64,000 nt of DNA from Pseudomonas sp. R84 (GTDB taxonomy: Bacteria > Pseudomonadota > Gammaproteobacteria > Pseudomonadales > Pseudomonadaceae): the NCBI RefSeq assembly GCF_009834515.1, contig NZ_CP019426.1:4577501-4641500 (forward strand), given 5' to 3'. Each line of letters begins with the position of its first letter. The stretch's first letter is position 1. The notes beneath the pieces are model-generated. The model did not search any database. It was not told the origin of the DNA and saw nothing but the letters and a program-made list of their open reading frames with translations. The position numbers and the translations under genes are program-made. Positions 1-8,273 of the stretch are shown piece by piece.

Positions 1-755
1 GCAAACTGTTGCGCGCAGTACAGGACACGGTGTTATTGGGCGTGCAGAGCAATCAGCGCCTGCTCGCCGGACTGTTGCAACATCCCCGGTTCATCAGCGG
101 TGAATTCAGTACCGCGTTCATTACGCAGCACTTCAGCGATCACCGCTGCCTGCACCACTACATTCCCAATGCCGAGGAACTGGCCATTGCAGCGCTGCTT
201 TTCTATCAGGCCAGCGCCCTCTCCCACCGCGCGCCGCTCACCGGCTGGCGCAACAACGCCAGCGTGCCACTGCATTATCGCCTCGGCCTCGACGATCAGA
301 ACTGGACAGTGCAACTTTTCGCGCAAGCGCAAGGGCTATTCAACGTACAGGTAGGCGAACGTACGATTGAATTGAAACTCATCGACCGTGACGCGCAGTC
401 GCTGACACTGGAAATCGGCGGTTTGCGCCAGCGTCACGCGTATCGACTTGATAGCGGGCAGCTCTGGCTGTTCACCCATCCCGGCAGTCTGCGCCTGGAG
501 GATCGAACTCACGCCGTGATCGACAGTCAGACCAGCGTCAGCTCCGGCACCCTGAAAGCGCCGATGGACGGTGCCATCGTCGACGTACTGGTCAGCGAAG
601 GCAGCCCGGTCAGCAAAGGTCAGTTGCTGGTGGTGCTGGAGGCAATGAAAATGGAGCACCCGCTCAAGGCCGGCATCGACGGCGTGCTCAAGCGGGTGCA
701 GGTCAAGGTTGGCGATCAGGTAAAAAATCGTCAGGTTCTGTTGCAGGTCGAGTAG
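1..755 (+). CDS. Acyl-CoA carboxylase biotin-carrying (alpha) subunit, C-terminal part
   Basis: This is the 3' part (about 250 codons, reading from base 3) of a biotin-dependent carboxylase alpha subunit; the 5' end lies before the window. The first visible residues resemble the end of a biotin carboxylase domain, and the last 70 residues form a biotinyl/lipoyl carrier domain with the biotin-attachment motif EAMKMEH, whose central lysine carries biotin. In this family the subunit carboxylates biotin with ATP and bicarbonate and hands CO2 to an acyl-CoA. It could be the geranyl-CoA (AtuF-like) or methylcrotonyl-CoA (LiuD-like) enzyme; the visible part does not decide this, so no symbol is given. 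Confidence 0.85.
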   Translation, partial: KLLRAVQDTVLLGVQSNQRLLAGLLQHPRFISGEFSTAFITQHFSDHRCLHHYIPNAEELAIAALLFYQASALSHRAPLTGWRNNASVPLHYRLGLDDQNWTVQLFAQAQGLFNVQVGERTIELKLIDRDAQSLTLEIGGLRQRHAYRLDSGQLWLFTHPGSLRLEDRTHAVIDSQTSVSSGTLKAPMDGAIVDVLVSEGSPVSKGQLLVVLEAMKMEHPLKAGIDGVLKRVQVKVGDQVKNRQVLLQVE

Positions 756-825
756 TCGCCCACACACGCATGCGGGTTTTGACTACGCTCTGAGTTATCA
801 GAACGCGGAAATCAGGAACCCTGCG

Positions 826-1368
826 ATGCCCCACTGGCTGGTCATAGATCTGGAAGCCACCACCGATGAGGGTGGCTGGCCGGTCACCGAAATGGAAATT
901 ATCGAGATCGGCGCCACCTTGGTCGATCGCGCCGGACGCGAGCAGGATCACTTCCAGCGCTTCGTCAAACCGACGCGGCGGCCGTTGCTGACGCCATTTT
1001 GTCGTGAACTGACGCACATCACCCAGGCCAATATCGACATGGCGCAGACGTTGACCGAAGTCTGGCCGGCGTTCGAACGCTGGCTCGCGCAACATCAGAC
1101 GCGCCTCGAAGGCTGGGCCAGTTGGGGCGATTACGACCGCAAGCAGTTGTTGCAGGAGTGGCAGCGTCTGCAAATCGACAGTGGCTTGAGCAAGGTGCCG
1201 CACATGAACCTCAAACAACGCTTCGCCAAGGCCCGACGCCTGGAGCGGCCGTTGGGCCTCAACGGTGCGCTGCAACTGGCTGGCATGCAGTTCAGTGGTC
1301 AGCAACATCGAGCGCTGGAAGATGCGCGCAACACCGCGCGGTTGTTGCCACTGGTCTTGCCACTCTAG
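826..1368 (+). CDS. 3'-5' exonuclease, DEDDh family (ERI1/KapD-like)
   Basis: The 180-residue protein starts almost directly with the ExoI motif, with the D and E of DLEAT at about residues 7-9, and has a later H-x4-D (HRALEDARN) near residue 163, which together form the DEDDh exonuclease active site binding two metal ions. The family trims 3' ends of RNA or DNA; the substrate here is unknown. The ATG at 826 is preceded by CAGGA at good spacing. It stands alone between the carboxylase gene and ppnP. Confidence 0.85.
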   Translation: MPHWLVIDLEATTDEGGWPVTEMEIIEIGATLVDRAGREQDHFQRFVKPTRRPLLTPFCRELTHITQANIDMAQTLTEVWPAFERWLAQHQTRLEGWASWGDYDRKQLLQEWQRLQIDSGLSKVPHMNLKQRFAKARRLERPLGLNGALQLAGMQFSGQQHRALEDARNTARLLPLVLPL

Positions 1369-1473
1369 AGTCAATTCGAGAACTCACCAGACAGAAGCCG
1401 GGCAGGTGACGGCGTTGAACGCCTTGTGCATACTGGCCCCCTCCATTTTTCAGCCCCTTTTGAGGAATCGCCC

Positions 1474-1758
1474 ATGTTTAAAGTCAACGAGTACTTCGAC
1501 GGCACCGTCAAGTCGATCGCCTTTGGCACCGCTGAAGGTCCGGCGACCATCGGCGTCATGGCCCCGGGCGAATACGAATTCGGCACCGCTCAGCGTGAAA
1601 TCATGCACGTTGTATCTGGCGCACTGACCGTCAAACTGCCAGACAGCAGCGACTGGGAAACCTTCGCCGCCGGCAGCCAGTTCAACGTTCCGGCCAACAG
1701 CAAGTTCCAGCTGAAGGTGGCGGTCGACACTGCTTACCTGTGCGAATACCGCGGCTAA
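1474..1758 (+). CDS. ppnP: Pyrimidine/purine nucleoside phosphorylase PpnP
   Basis: This 94-residue single-domain cupin matches the PpnP (YaiE, former DUF1255) family along its full length, with family-like segments [15 protein letters not shown] and [13 protein letters not shown]. The family splits ribonucleosides with phosphate into base and ribose-1-phosphate. The ATG at 1474 has a TGAGGA ribosome site. A strong hairpin terminator follows about 25 bases after the stop codon. Confidence 0.93.
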   Translation: MFKVNEYFDGTVKSIAFGTAEGPATIGVMAPGEYEFGTAQREIMHVVSGALTVKLPDSSDWETFAAGSQFNVPANSKFQLKVAVDTAYLCEYRG

Positions 1759-1783
1759 CGCCACAGTTTCACCGCGATAAAAA

Positions 1784-1814
1784 ATGCCCGTGTCCAAGGA
1801 CACGGGCATTTTCG
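1784..1814. terminator. Bidirectional intrinsic terminator
   Basis: A perfect 12-bp stem (ATGCCCGTGTCC / GGACACGGGCAT) with a two-base loop is preceded by an A-run and followed by a T-rich stretch. It lies between the convergent ppnP and MOSC genes and can serve both. Confidence 0.85.
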
Positions 1815-1827
1815 TTTCAGGCGTGGG

Positions 1828-2634
1828 TTACTCGAGGATTTCCACCGGCATGCCGACTTCGAGTCGACCATTACTGTCATTCACCAGATTCTGCCCGAAC
1901 ATCGCACCATCGGACTCGGCGCGATACTTCTGCAAGGTGGCCAGCGGCTCGCGATCGGCACTGCGCTCCCCGGTTTGCGGGTCGATCGTGGTGAGAATGC
2001 AACGCGAACACGGCTTGACCACGCGGAACTCGACATCGCCAATGCGAATGCGCTTCCAACTGTCTTCGGCATAGGCCTCACTGCCTTCGATCACCAGGTT
2101 CGGCCGAAAACGCAGCATTTCCAAGGGTCGTCCGACCTTTTGCGACAGATCCTGCAGGGACGCCTCGCCGATCAACAACATAGGAAACCCGTCGGCGAAC
2201 GCGACCTGATCATCATCGTTACCATAGCCAGCCTGTGTGGTGCGGGCACGATCCAGCGGCACCTGCACCAGACGGGTCGGTTTACCGATGAAATCGCTGA
2301 CCCAGCGCGCGGCCTCATCACCGGCGTCCGGTACTCGCAGGGTGTCACGCCAGATCGTCACACCGCGCAGTTCGGCGTCATTTTCCGGCAAGGCGATGTC
2401 GATGGAGGACTGTTGCGGCGCACTCAGGGTCAGACCGCCCTGCGCATTCCACAGGGCCGACAACTGACTCATCTTCGCTTCGGCGCGTTGGGTCAGGAAC
2501 CGACCGCTCGCTTCGTCCACGAGCATCCAGCGTCGGTCGCCATCAAGGCCCAGCTTGTCGAGGTCGACGCGTTGCAGAACATCGACTTTGCCGGATTTCA
2601 ACGGGTAACGATAAAGCGCGCTCAGACGCAGCAT
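1828..2634 (-). CDS. MOSC domain protein (YcbX-like)
   Basis: A 268-residue protein with an N-terminal MOSC beta-barrel domain (begins MLRLSALYRYPLKS) and a C-terminal MOSC domain carrying the CSRC cysteine motif near residue 205. MOSC proteins bind molybdenum cofactor through a cysteine; YcbX takes part in reducing N-hydroxylated compounds. This one lacks the ferredoxin domain found at the end of E. coli YcbX. The ATG at 2634 is chosen because AGGGAG stands upstream; a start ten codons earlier is open but has no ribosome site. Molybdenum cofactor genes lie 6 kb away. Confidence 0.85.
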   Translation of the reverse strand: MLRLSALYRYPLKSGKVDVLQRVDLDKLGLDGDRRWMLVDEASGRFLTQRAEAKMSQLSALWNAQGGLTLSAPQQSSIDIALPENDAELRGVTIWRDTLRVPDAGDEAARWVSDFIGKPTRLVQVPLDRARTTQAGYGNDDDQVAFADGFPMLLIGEASLQDLSQKVGRPLEMLRFRPNLVIEGSEAYAEDSWKRIRIGDVEFRVVKPCSRCILTTIDPQTGERSADREPLATLQKYRAESDGAMFGQNLVNDSNGRLEVGMPVEILE

Positions 2635-2701
2635 GGCCAGCTCCCTGGAGAATAAAAACGCCACCCTATACGAGCTTGATCAGGAATCAAAGAGCAATAA
2701 C

Positions 2702-2789
2702 TGTAGGAGTGAGCCTGCTCGCGATAGCGGTGTGTCAGGTAATGATTCGGGGCTGACACACCGCTATCGCGAGCAGGCTCACTCCTACA
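2702..2789. repeat. REP palindrome pair (REPIN-like)
   Basis: Perfect 37-bp inverted arms (2702-2738 and 2753-2789) begin TGTAGGAGTGAGCCTGCTCG and enclose a 14-base spacer. The core is shared with the other REP copies in the window, but this copy has the GCGATAGCGG extension. It sits between the MOSC and cheV genes. Confidence 0.9.
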
Positions 2790-2801
2790 ATGGGTGTGTG
2801 G

Positions 2802-3737
2802 TCAGGCCGGAACTTCGTCAAGCATCAGACGCTGGCGCACCACGTCGACCAGTTTGTCCGGCTGGAATTTCGAGAGGAAGTTGTCGCAGCCGACCTTCTT
2901 CACCATCGAGTCGTTGAAACTGCCGGACAGCGAGGTATGCAGCACCACGTACAAGCCACGCAGACGCGGGTCATTGCGAATTTCGGTGGTCAGGCGATAG
3001 CCGTCCATTTCCGGCATTTCCGCATCGGTGAAGATCATCAGCAGCTTGTCGGTCATGTTCACGCCCGTATCGGCCCAGGCCTTGAGCATGTTCAGTGCCT
3101 TCAGACCATCGCTGGCAATGTGCATTTTCACGCCGAGCTGGCCGAGGGTGTCGCGCAATTGCGAGAGTGCCACGTTGGAGTCGTCCACCAGCAGTACTTC
3201 ACGGCCACGGGCGCGTTCCAGCACGGGATCATCGAGTTTGTCGCGCGAGACCTTGGCGTTGTAAGGGACGATTTCAGCGAGCACTTTTTCGACGTCGATG
3301 ATTTCCACCAGTTGATCGTCGACCTTGCTGATCGCGGTCAGATAGTGCTGACGCCCGGCGCTGGTCGGCGGCGGCAGAATGGCTTCCCAGTTCATGTTGA
3401 CGATGCGGTCCACACCGCCTACGAGGAAAGCCTGTACCGAGCGATTGTATTCGGTGACGATGATCGTGCTGTTCGGCCCAGGCACCAATGGACGCATGCC
3501 GATCGCTTGCGACAGATCGATCACCGGCAAGGTCTGACCGCGCAGATTGACCACACCGCACACAAACGGATGACGCTGCGGCATCAAAGTCAGTTTCGGC
3601 AGCTGCAGGACTTCCTGGACTTTAAACACGTTAATCGCGAACAACTGGCGCCCGGCCAGTCGAAACATGAGAATTTCCAGGCGATTCTCACCCACCAGTT
3701 GCGTGCGTTGGTCTACCGTGTCGAGAATGCCGGCCAT
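2802..3737 (-). CDS. cheV: Chemotaxis coupling/response-regulator protein CheV
   Basis: The 311-residue protein has an N-terminal CheW-like domain (about residues 15-165) and a C-terminal receiver domain (about 175-305) with acidic pocket and phospho-acceptor Asp in FTDAEMPEMDGY. CheV links methyl-accepting receptors to CheA and is tuned by phosphorylation. The start MAGILDTVDQRTQ at 3737 follows CAGGAG and matches the usual CheV N-terminus; an in-frame start 11 codons upstream is less likely. The next gene, divergent, is an Hpt-like protein. Confidence 0.92.
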   Translation of the reverse strand: MAGILDTVDQRTQLVGENRLEILMFRLAGRQLFAINVFKVQEVLQLPKLTLMPQRHPFVCGVVNLRGQTLPVIDLSQAIGMRPLVPGPNSTIIVTEYNRSVQAFLVGGVDRIVNMNWEAILPPPTSAGRQHYLTAISKVDDQLVEIIDVEKVLAEIVPYNAKVSRDKLDDPVLERARGREVLLVDDSNVALSQLRDTLGQLGVKMHIASDGLKALNMLKAWADTGVNMTDKLLMIFTDAEMPEMDGYRLTTEIRNDPRLRGLYVVLHTSLSGSFNDSMVKKVGCDNFLSKFQPDKLVDVVRQRLMLDEVPA

Positions 3738-4191
3738 CAATGACTCCTGGGCTTGTACTGATGAATTCACTATGTGAGGTTATCGGCGGCAAATGGCGGT
3801 TCTTGATTGCCAAACCAGACCCCGTCAAAAATGCCATGATCGGGCATTGATGTCACATTAACATCATGCTTTACTGGCGCAGTGATTTTCATCTGCTACA
3901 TTCTCTGCGGCGCGACCTCGGTTTGCACGGTAGGTTCCCGCGCCTAAGGGATTCCCCTAGTAACAATCAGGCCCAACCTGATATTCGCAATATCCAATAG
4001 CCATTAATGTGACGCCATTCTCATTGCATGAACGGAGTCAGGCTATTGTGTGCGATCGCAGTTCAGTGGAAACAACCCCTCTGGAACCCCTCAGCCTGTG
4101 CACCTGCACGTCTGGGCGCGATCTCCCGACGATTCATGATCGTCGTCACACACGGCATTCCCTCATCAGACATGACGTGGTGGAGATAAGC
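3738..4191. other. Intergenic region between cheV and the Hpt-like gene
   Basis: This 454-base gap separates two divergent genes and must contain both promoters. It is more AT-rich than its neighbours in 3780-4000. A 6-bp inverted repeat TGATGT/ACATCA spaced by 7 bases lies at 3848-3866. The frame of the downstream gene is open from 4009, but that part has no ribosome site and reads as ordinary leader. No RNA gene was recognised. Confidence 0.5.
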
Positions 4192-4659
4192 ATGCCAATG
4201 GACCGCAAAGAGTGGGTACAACGCTTCCCCGAATTCCTTGTCGAGGCCGAACAACTCCTGGCCAAGTCCGAAGAATGCCTCAGCCATCTGCAACTGATCA
4301 GCAATGACAAGGACGCCATCGAGTGCATGCTCGGCACCCTCCTGAAACTCGCACGCAGGGCTGAAGCCCTGGCGCTGGAGGCGATTTCCGAGTTCTCTCT
4401 GCATATTTACAGTCTGCTCAACCTGCCCCAGGATCGTATCGATCTTCACGAGCAGGCTCTGCAAGCACTGCAGGATTGCTTCACGTTGATGGCCTGGCAG
4501 CTTGAACTGGTCGATCAGCAGACCGGGCAACTGAGTCTGGATGAAAGTGAACAGACCTCGCTGATCGAAGCCTTCGCCGTCCAGGTCGGCCAAAGCCAGC
4601 TTCAACCGCCACTGACGGGCAAACGTTTGCCCCAATTGCCCTACTCGGGACAAGCCTGA
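4192..4659 (+). CDS. Hpt-like all-helical protein lacking the phospho-histidine
   Basis: A 155-residue, probably cytoplasmic helical protein. Residues 10-76 resemble a histidine phosphotransfer (CheA P1-type) domain: FLVEAEQLLAKSEECL, then MLGTLLKLARRAEALALEAI. This can be laid without gaps over the typical LFRAAHTLKGSARMVGLEAI pattern, but the histidine position is Leu51 and the K-G pair is Ala-Arg. It therefore should not carry phosphate. The ATG at 4192 follows GGAG. It sits between cheV and a kinase/regulator pair, so a role as partner or decoy in signalling is possible; this is inference. It could also be an unrelated helical protein. Confidence 0.6.
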   Translation: MPMDRKEWVQRFPEFLVEAEQLLAKSEECLSHLQLISNDKDAIECMLGTLLKLARRAEALALEAISEFSLHIYSLLNLPQDRIDLHEQALQALQDCFTLMAWQLELVDQQTGQLSLDESEQTSLIEAFAVQVGQSQLQPPLTGKRLPQLPYSGQA

Positions 4660-5145
4660 TCAGCACGCTGTATCCGCCGTGACGTTTGAAATGAATACGT
4701 TGAATGTCGTAATTGAATAGCTCATACCTGCAAGCGACAAATCCAAATAAATAATCAGCGACGACAGACACTCATGTTTTCTGCCGGCCTCAGGGTTTGC
4801 CTGTGTGTTAAGAAGCACAACTTCAGGCAACACCTACATCTATCGAACTCAATAAATCGACTTTTCCATTATGGAACTTGCGTCCAATACCACGTAATTC
4901 CTGACTCATTGGACATATATAGCGAGCGCGACCAACGGTATCTTAAGTGGTATTATGCCGCCCATTAGTTGCTTTCAAATTAATGGCACAGTGACTTCAG
5001 CGACAGCTATCCACTGATAGTTGGCAGTCAACACATTCACTGAACCGCGTTGAAATCAATAACATATTTGACAGCATTTTCAGACAGAGACCCGCCAGCC
5101 TCAGGCCGGTCTGCCCGCAGCGAACATCCATTGGCTCCATCCGTT
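4660..5145. other. AT-rich intergenic region before the sensor kinase
   Basis: About 485 bases without a convincing gene, clearly richer in A and T than the flanks. Short open frames here lack ribosome sites. It may hold the promoter of the kinase/regulator pair. If the kinase starts at the TTG at 5050 the gap is 390 bases. I see no RNA gene or repeat. Confidence 0.4.
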
Positions 5146-6039
5146 ATGTACGCCAGCCTCAAGTCAATCACTACATGGCCACCCTCCCGGGAAAATGCCC
5201 GCCGGTTCACACTCATACTGTGTGTCACCGCGACGCTCGGCAGCCTGCTGACCTACGGTCTTTCGACACCACTTAGCCTCGGACTGCTACTGCTCGACAT
5301 CGCCGCTACCGCGTGTGTCTGGGTGCAATATCGACTGTCACGCAAATCGATCAAATTTCAGCCGCAAGAGCTCGCCGACCGATTGCTGGAGGTCCAGGAA
5401 AACGAGCGCCATCGCCTCAGCCGCGAATTGCACGATGATATCGGCCAGTTGCTGACGGCCGCCAAACTGCAGAGCGAGTGGCTCAAGCGACGCCTGCCGG
5501 ATGACTTGCAGGAGCAATGCACAGTGTTGTGCGCCACCCTGGAAGAAACCCTCGACAAAGTGCGCGACGTTTCGGCCATTCTCAATCCACGGCAGTTGAC
5601 CAGCCTTGGACTTGAAGCCAGCCTGCGTGCACATCTGCTCAAGACGTTGACCAACACCAGCGTGCACTGGAGCCTCGATTGCCAGCAGCGCCTTAACGGT
5701 ATTCCGGAAGAAATGGCGGTCGCCGCCTTCCGCATCACCCAGGAGGCTGTTACCAATATCCTGCGTCACGCCCAGGCAAAAAACCTGGTGATACGCGTGC
5801 AACGTCTGCCCAAAGGGCTGACGCTGCTGATCAGCGATGACGGTCTGGGATTCGCCCCGGCGGCCAATCCGGGTCGAGAAGGACAACGAGGCATGGCCGG
5901 GATGGCCGAACGAATCGAGCAACTGGGTGGCACCCTGAACGTCATCAGCGAACCGGGCAAAGGCACTCAAATCGAAGCACTCTTCCCCTGGGCGCCTCGC
6001 GCACTCGAGCGGGCCAGTACGAATAAGGTTATGCGTTGA
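5146..6039 (+). CDS. NarL-family sensor histidine kinase
   Basis: A membrane kinase with two transmembrane helices near the N-terminus (FTLILCVTATLGSLL and LGLLLLDIAATACVWV), no large sensor domain, a HisKA_3 dimerisation region with the phospho-histidine in SRELHDDIGQLL, and a C-terminal HATPase with N-box NILRHA and G-box DDGLGF. It should phosphorylate the regulator that starts within its last codons. The start is uncertain: ATG at 5146 and TTG at 5050 are both in frame and neither has a clear ribosome site. The ligand is unknown. Confidence 0.85.
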   Translation: MYASLKSITTWPPSRENARRFTLILCVTATLGSLLTYGLSTPLSLGLLLLDIAATACVWVQYRLSRKSIKFQPQELADRLLEVQENERHRLSRELHDDIGQLLTAAKLQSEWLKRRLPDDLQEQCTVLCATLEETLDKVRDVSAILNPRQLTSLGLEASLRAHLLKTLTNTSVHWSLDCQQRLNGIPEEMAVAAFRITQEAVTNILRHAQAKNLVIRVQRLPKGLTLLISDDGLGFAPAANPGREGQRGMAGMAERIEQLGGTLNVISEPGKGTQIEALFPWAPRALERASTNKVMR

Positions 6040-6695
6040 CTTGCAACTTACTTCTGGTGGATGACCACTCGCTGATCAGGGCCGGCGTGCGCGCTCTGGT
6101 GCTGGATATTCCCGGTTACGCGGTGATTGGCGAAGCCAATGACGGTTCGCAATTGCTCGAAATGGTCGAGCAGTTGAGTCCGGATATCGTGTTGCTGGAT
6201 ATCTCGATGAAAGAAACCGGTGGCCTGGAAGCCCTGCAACGACTCAAGCGAGTGCGTCCGCAGAGCAAGGTACTGATCCTGTCGATGCACACCGATCCGG
6301 CGCTTATCATGCAGGCACTCGAGTCCGGCGCCCACGGCTACCTGCTCAAGGATACGACGGCTACCGAGCTTGAACATGCACTGGAAGCCTTGCGCAACAA
6401 CGAGCGCTACCTGAGCCCCGCCATCGCACACACCGTGATCAATCAGGCCCTGACCCGCAATCAGAAGCAGCAGCCGGAGACCGCCGACTCGCATAATCTG
6501 ACCGCCCGCCAACTGGAAATCCTGCGTTTGATCGTGCGGGGCAAATCCACCCGGGAAATCGCCAATGGCCTCGGGCTGAGCATCAAGACTGTCGAGACCC
6601 ACCGCTCACAAATCATGAAGCGCCTGCAAATCTACGACGTGGCGGGCCTGGTGCTTTTCGCCGTGCGCGAACAGATCATCAGCCTGGACGACTGA
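6036..6695 (+). CDS. LuxR/NarL-family response regulator
   Basis: A 219-residue regulator: receiver domain at residues 1-120 with DD pocket, phospho-acceptor in VLLDISMKETGG and conserved Lys in LLKDTT; LuxR-type helix-turn-helix at about 150-210 (LTARQLEILRLIVRGKSTREIA). Translation appears to start at a TTG that overlaps the kinase stop codon (TTGA), which implies translational coupling. The 3' end overlaps the convergent yegS gene by 17 bases. Targets cannot be told from sequence. Confidence 0.92.
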   Translation: MTCNLLLVDDHSLIRAGVRALVLDIPGYAVIGEANDGSQLLEMVEQLSPDIVLLDISMKETGGLEALQRLKRVRPQSKVLILSMHTDPALIMQALESGAHGYLLKDTTATELEHALEALRNNERYLSPAIAHTVINQALTRNQKQQPETADSHNLTARQLEILRLIVRGKSTREIANGLGLSIKTVETHRSQIMKRLQIYDVAGLVLFAVREQIISLDD

Positions 6696-7596
6696 CCGAG
6701 CGGGCGCCGCCCAACAATGGAGAATGCTCCGGCAAGTGCACGCGCAACGCCGCCGGACGCACTTCAAATCGCATGTTGTCACCTTCCAGCGGTTCGCCAT
6801 CAAGATTGATGCAGAGCCCCTCGGCCACCTTGATTTCGACCCATGGCAAACGGGTTCGAACAAACATGTTATCGATCCCGAAACCATCACTGAGCAGCGT
6901 CTTCAGCGTGCCCACCAGTTCCTGTGGCGCCGGCAGGATACTGATATCCAGCAAACCGTCATCGGCCAGTGCCTGCGGGCACAGTTCGTGGCCGCCGCCG
7001 GCCTGACGACCATTGCCGATACCCAGCGCCAACAATTCGCCACGCCAATGAAAATCCGGCCCCTGAAGTTCACCATAAGCGGCATGCAGTTCGCTGAATC
7101 GTGACAGGCCGGTGAACAGATAGGCCGCACCGCCGAGTACTTTTTTCAAATCCTCGGATGTATTGGCCGTGACTTGACTGCCGAAACCACCGGTGGCCAT
7201 ATTGAGGAAAATCTGTCCGCCCACTTCGCCCAGATCGATGTCGCGCGGCGGCACATCGAGCAGCTCAAGGGCTTCGGCAGGCTCCAGCGGCACGCCGGCT
7301 GCGCGGCAAAAATCATTGGCGGTGCCCAAAGGCAAAAGGACGAGACTGGCTTTGCCCGGATGCGCCGCGAGCGCTTCGGCGATGTCGCGCAACGTGCCAT
7401 CTCCACCGCCGGCGATAATCTTTGTGTAACCGTCCGCTACAGCTTGCTCCACCCAACGCTGAGCGTCCCCTGCCTCCCATGTCAAGCGCACGGCCAGCTC
7501 CCAGCCTTGTTTGCGCTTGTCCTCGACGGCGGTGCGTACCGCCTCGTTGAGTGCCTGCTTGCCATGCAGAATCAACAGCGCCCGGCGTTCACTCAT
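6679..7596 (-). CDS. yegS: Lipid kinase YegS
   Basis: The 305-residue protein has the diacylglycerol-kinase catalytic fold with the nucleotide motif GGGDGTLRD near residue 64 and LPLGTANDF near residue 92, both diagnostic of the YegS/BmrU family. YegS phosphorylates phosphatidylglycerol in vitro using ATP and a divalent metal; the cell role is unclear. The ATG at 7596 follows GGGAG; a GTG one codon upstream is also possible. The length fits the family. Confidence 0.92.
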   Translation of the reverse strand: MSERRALLILHGKQALNEAVRTAVEDKRKQGWELAVRLTWEAGDAQRWVEQAVADGYTKIIAGGGDGTLRDIAEALAAHPGKASLVLLPLGTANDFCRAAGVPLEPAEALELLDVPPRDIDLGEVGGQIFLNMATGGFGSQVTANTSEDLKKVLGGAAYLFTGLSRFSELHAAYGELQGPDFHWRGELLALGIGNGRQAGGGHELCPQALADDGLLDISILPAPQELVGTLKTLLSDGFGIDNMFVRTRLPWVEIKVAEGLCINLDGEPLEGDNMRFEVRPAALRVHLPEHSPLLGGARSVSRPG

Positions 7597-8023
7597 CACA
7601 TCACTCCCTAATCGAATCGGTTCGAGACATCTTGACCACCGCCGCCCGCAAAAAAGCCGTCAGCCCCGTAATTAATTCGGCCTTCTGGCCTTGACGTCCT
7701 ACACAGCGGTACTTTTTCTTACAAGACATGCGGAATCGGCTTAATTGACCCGGTTCCGACATTGGGTCACCGTGTGCTTGCAGCATCAATCTTCAATCCA
7801 ACACACAGGGACGTGCATGTAATGAGTGGATACAACCCCAGGGCTCTTGCCAGTTCGAGAGCCGAAAAAGTTTGCAAGCGAACAGTTCAAACAACCGGTG
7901 GATGCTTCCATGCCCAGTCATGAAGCCAGAATGCCATTGAGCCCGGTTGCCCCTCTCGTCGAAAGTCGCGCGAATCAAAAGTCCGAATTCAAGAACAGCG
8001 CCAAAACCACTGGAGAAGTTGAT
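7597..8023. other. Intergenic region upstream of yegS and a small membrane protein gene
   Basis: About 427 bases between divergent genes. The frame of the downstream small protein stays open from 7826 and would add 66 polar residues, but the ribosome site at 8009-8020 favours the short form. No RNA gene, repeat or terminator was recognised. Confidence 0.4.
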
Positions 8024-8218
8024 ATGGAACCTCGTGTTACCGAGCTGGAGACCCATCTCAAGTACCTTCGGCGGGACATGGACGAAGTCCGCAGTGATGT
8101 CAGAACAATCAAACACCGGCTTGCTTACTCAGCGGGTGCGACAGCGGTAGTGCTGGGTCTGCTGGGTTGGGTGGCCAATAGCCGATTCGACCAGCTTGTG
8201 GCACTGATCAGCAATTAA
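8024..8218 (+). CDS. Small coiled-coil membrane protein
   Basis: A 64-residue protein of unknown function. Residues 1-35 are a charged helix with heptad character (VTELETHLKYLRRDMDEVRS) and residues 40-57 form one transmembrane helix (GATAVVLGLLGWVANS). This layout recalls XhlA-type small membrane proteins, but the match is only architectural. GGAGAAGTTGAT before the ATG at 8024 sets the start; an extended form from 7826 remains possible. Confidence 0.6.
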   Translation: MEPRVTELETHLKYLRRDMDEVRSDVRTIKHRLAYSAGATAVVLGLLGWVANSRFDQLVALISN

Positions 8219-8231
8219 TTGAATGAGTCAT

Positions 8232-8260
8232 TGCAGGCGCCGCCAGCCGACGCCTGTATT
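8232..8260. terminator. Weak terminator-like hairpin
   Basis: A 6-bp stem CAGGCG/CGCCTG with an 11-base loop followed by TATTT lies between the convergent small membrane protein gene and moeA. The stem is short and the T-run is poor. Confidence 0.35.
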
Positions 8261-8273
8261 TGCGAGACAGCGG

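Noticed and set aside
2676..2690. TTGAT-CAGGA-ATCAA as an Anr/FNR box upstream of the MOSC gene
   Set aside because: The half-sites are spaced by 5 bases, whereas Anr boxes need 4, and no low-oxygen gene is adjacent.
4774..4968. A 64-codon open frame in the AT-rich gap before the sensor kinase
   Set aside because: No ribosome site, no family resemblance, and cysteine/histidine-rich composition typical of chance frames.
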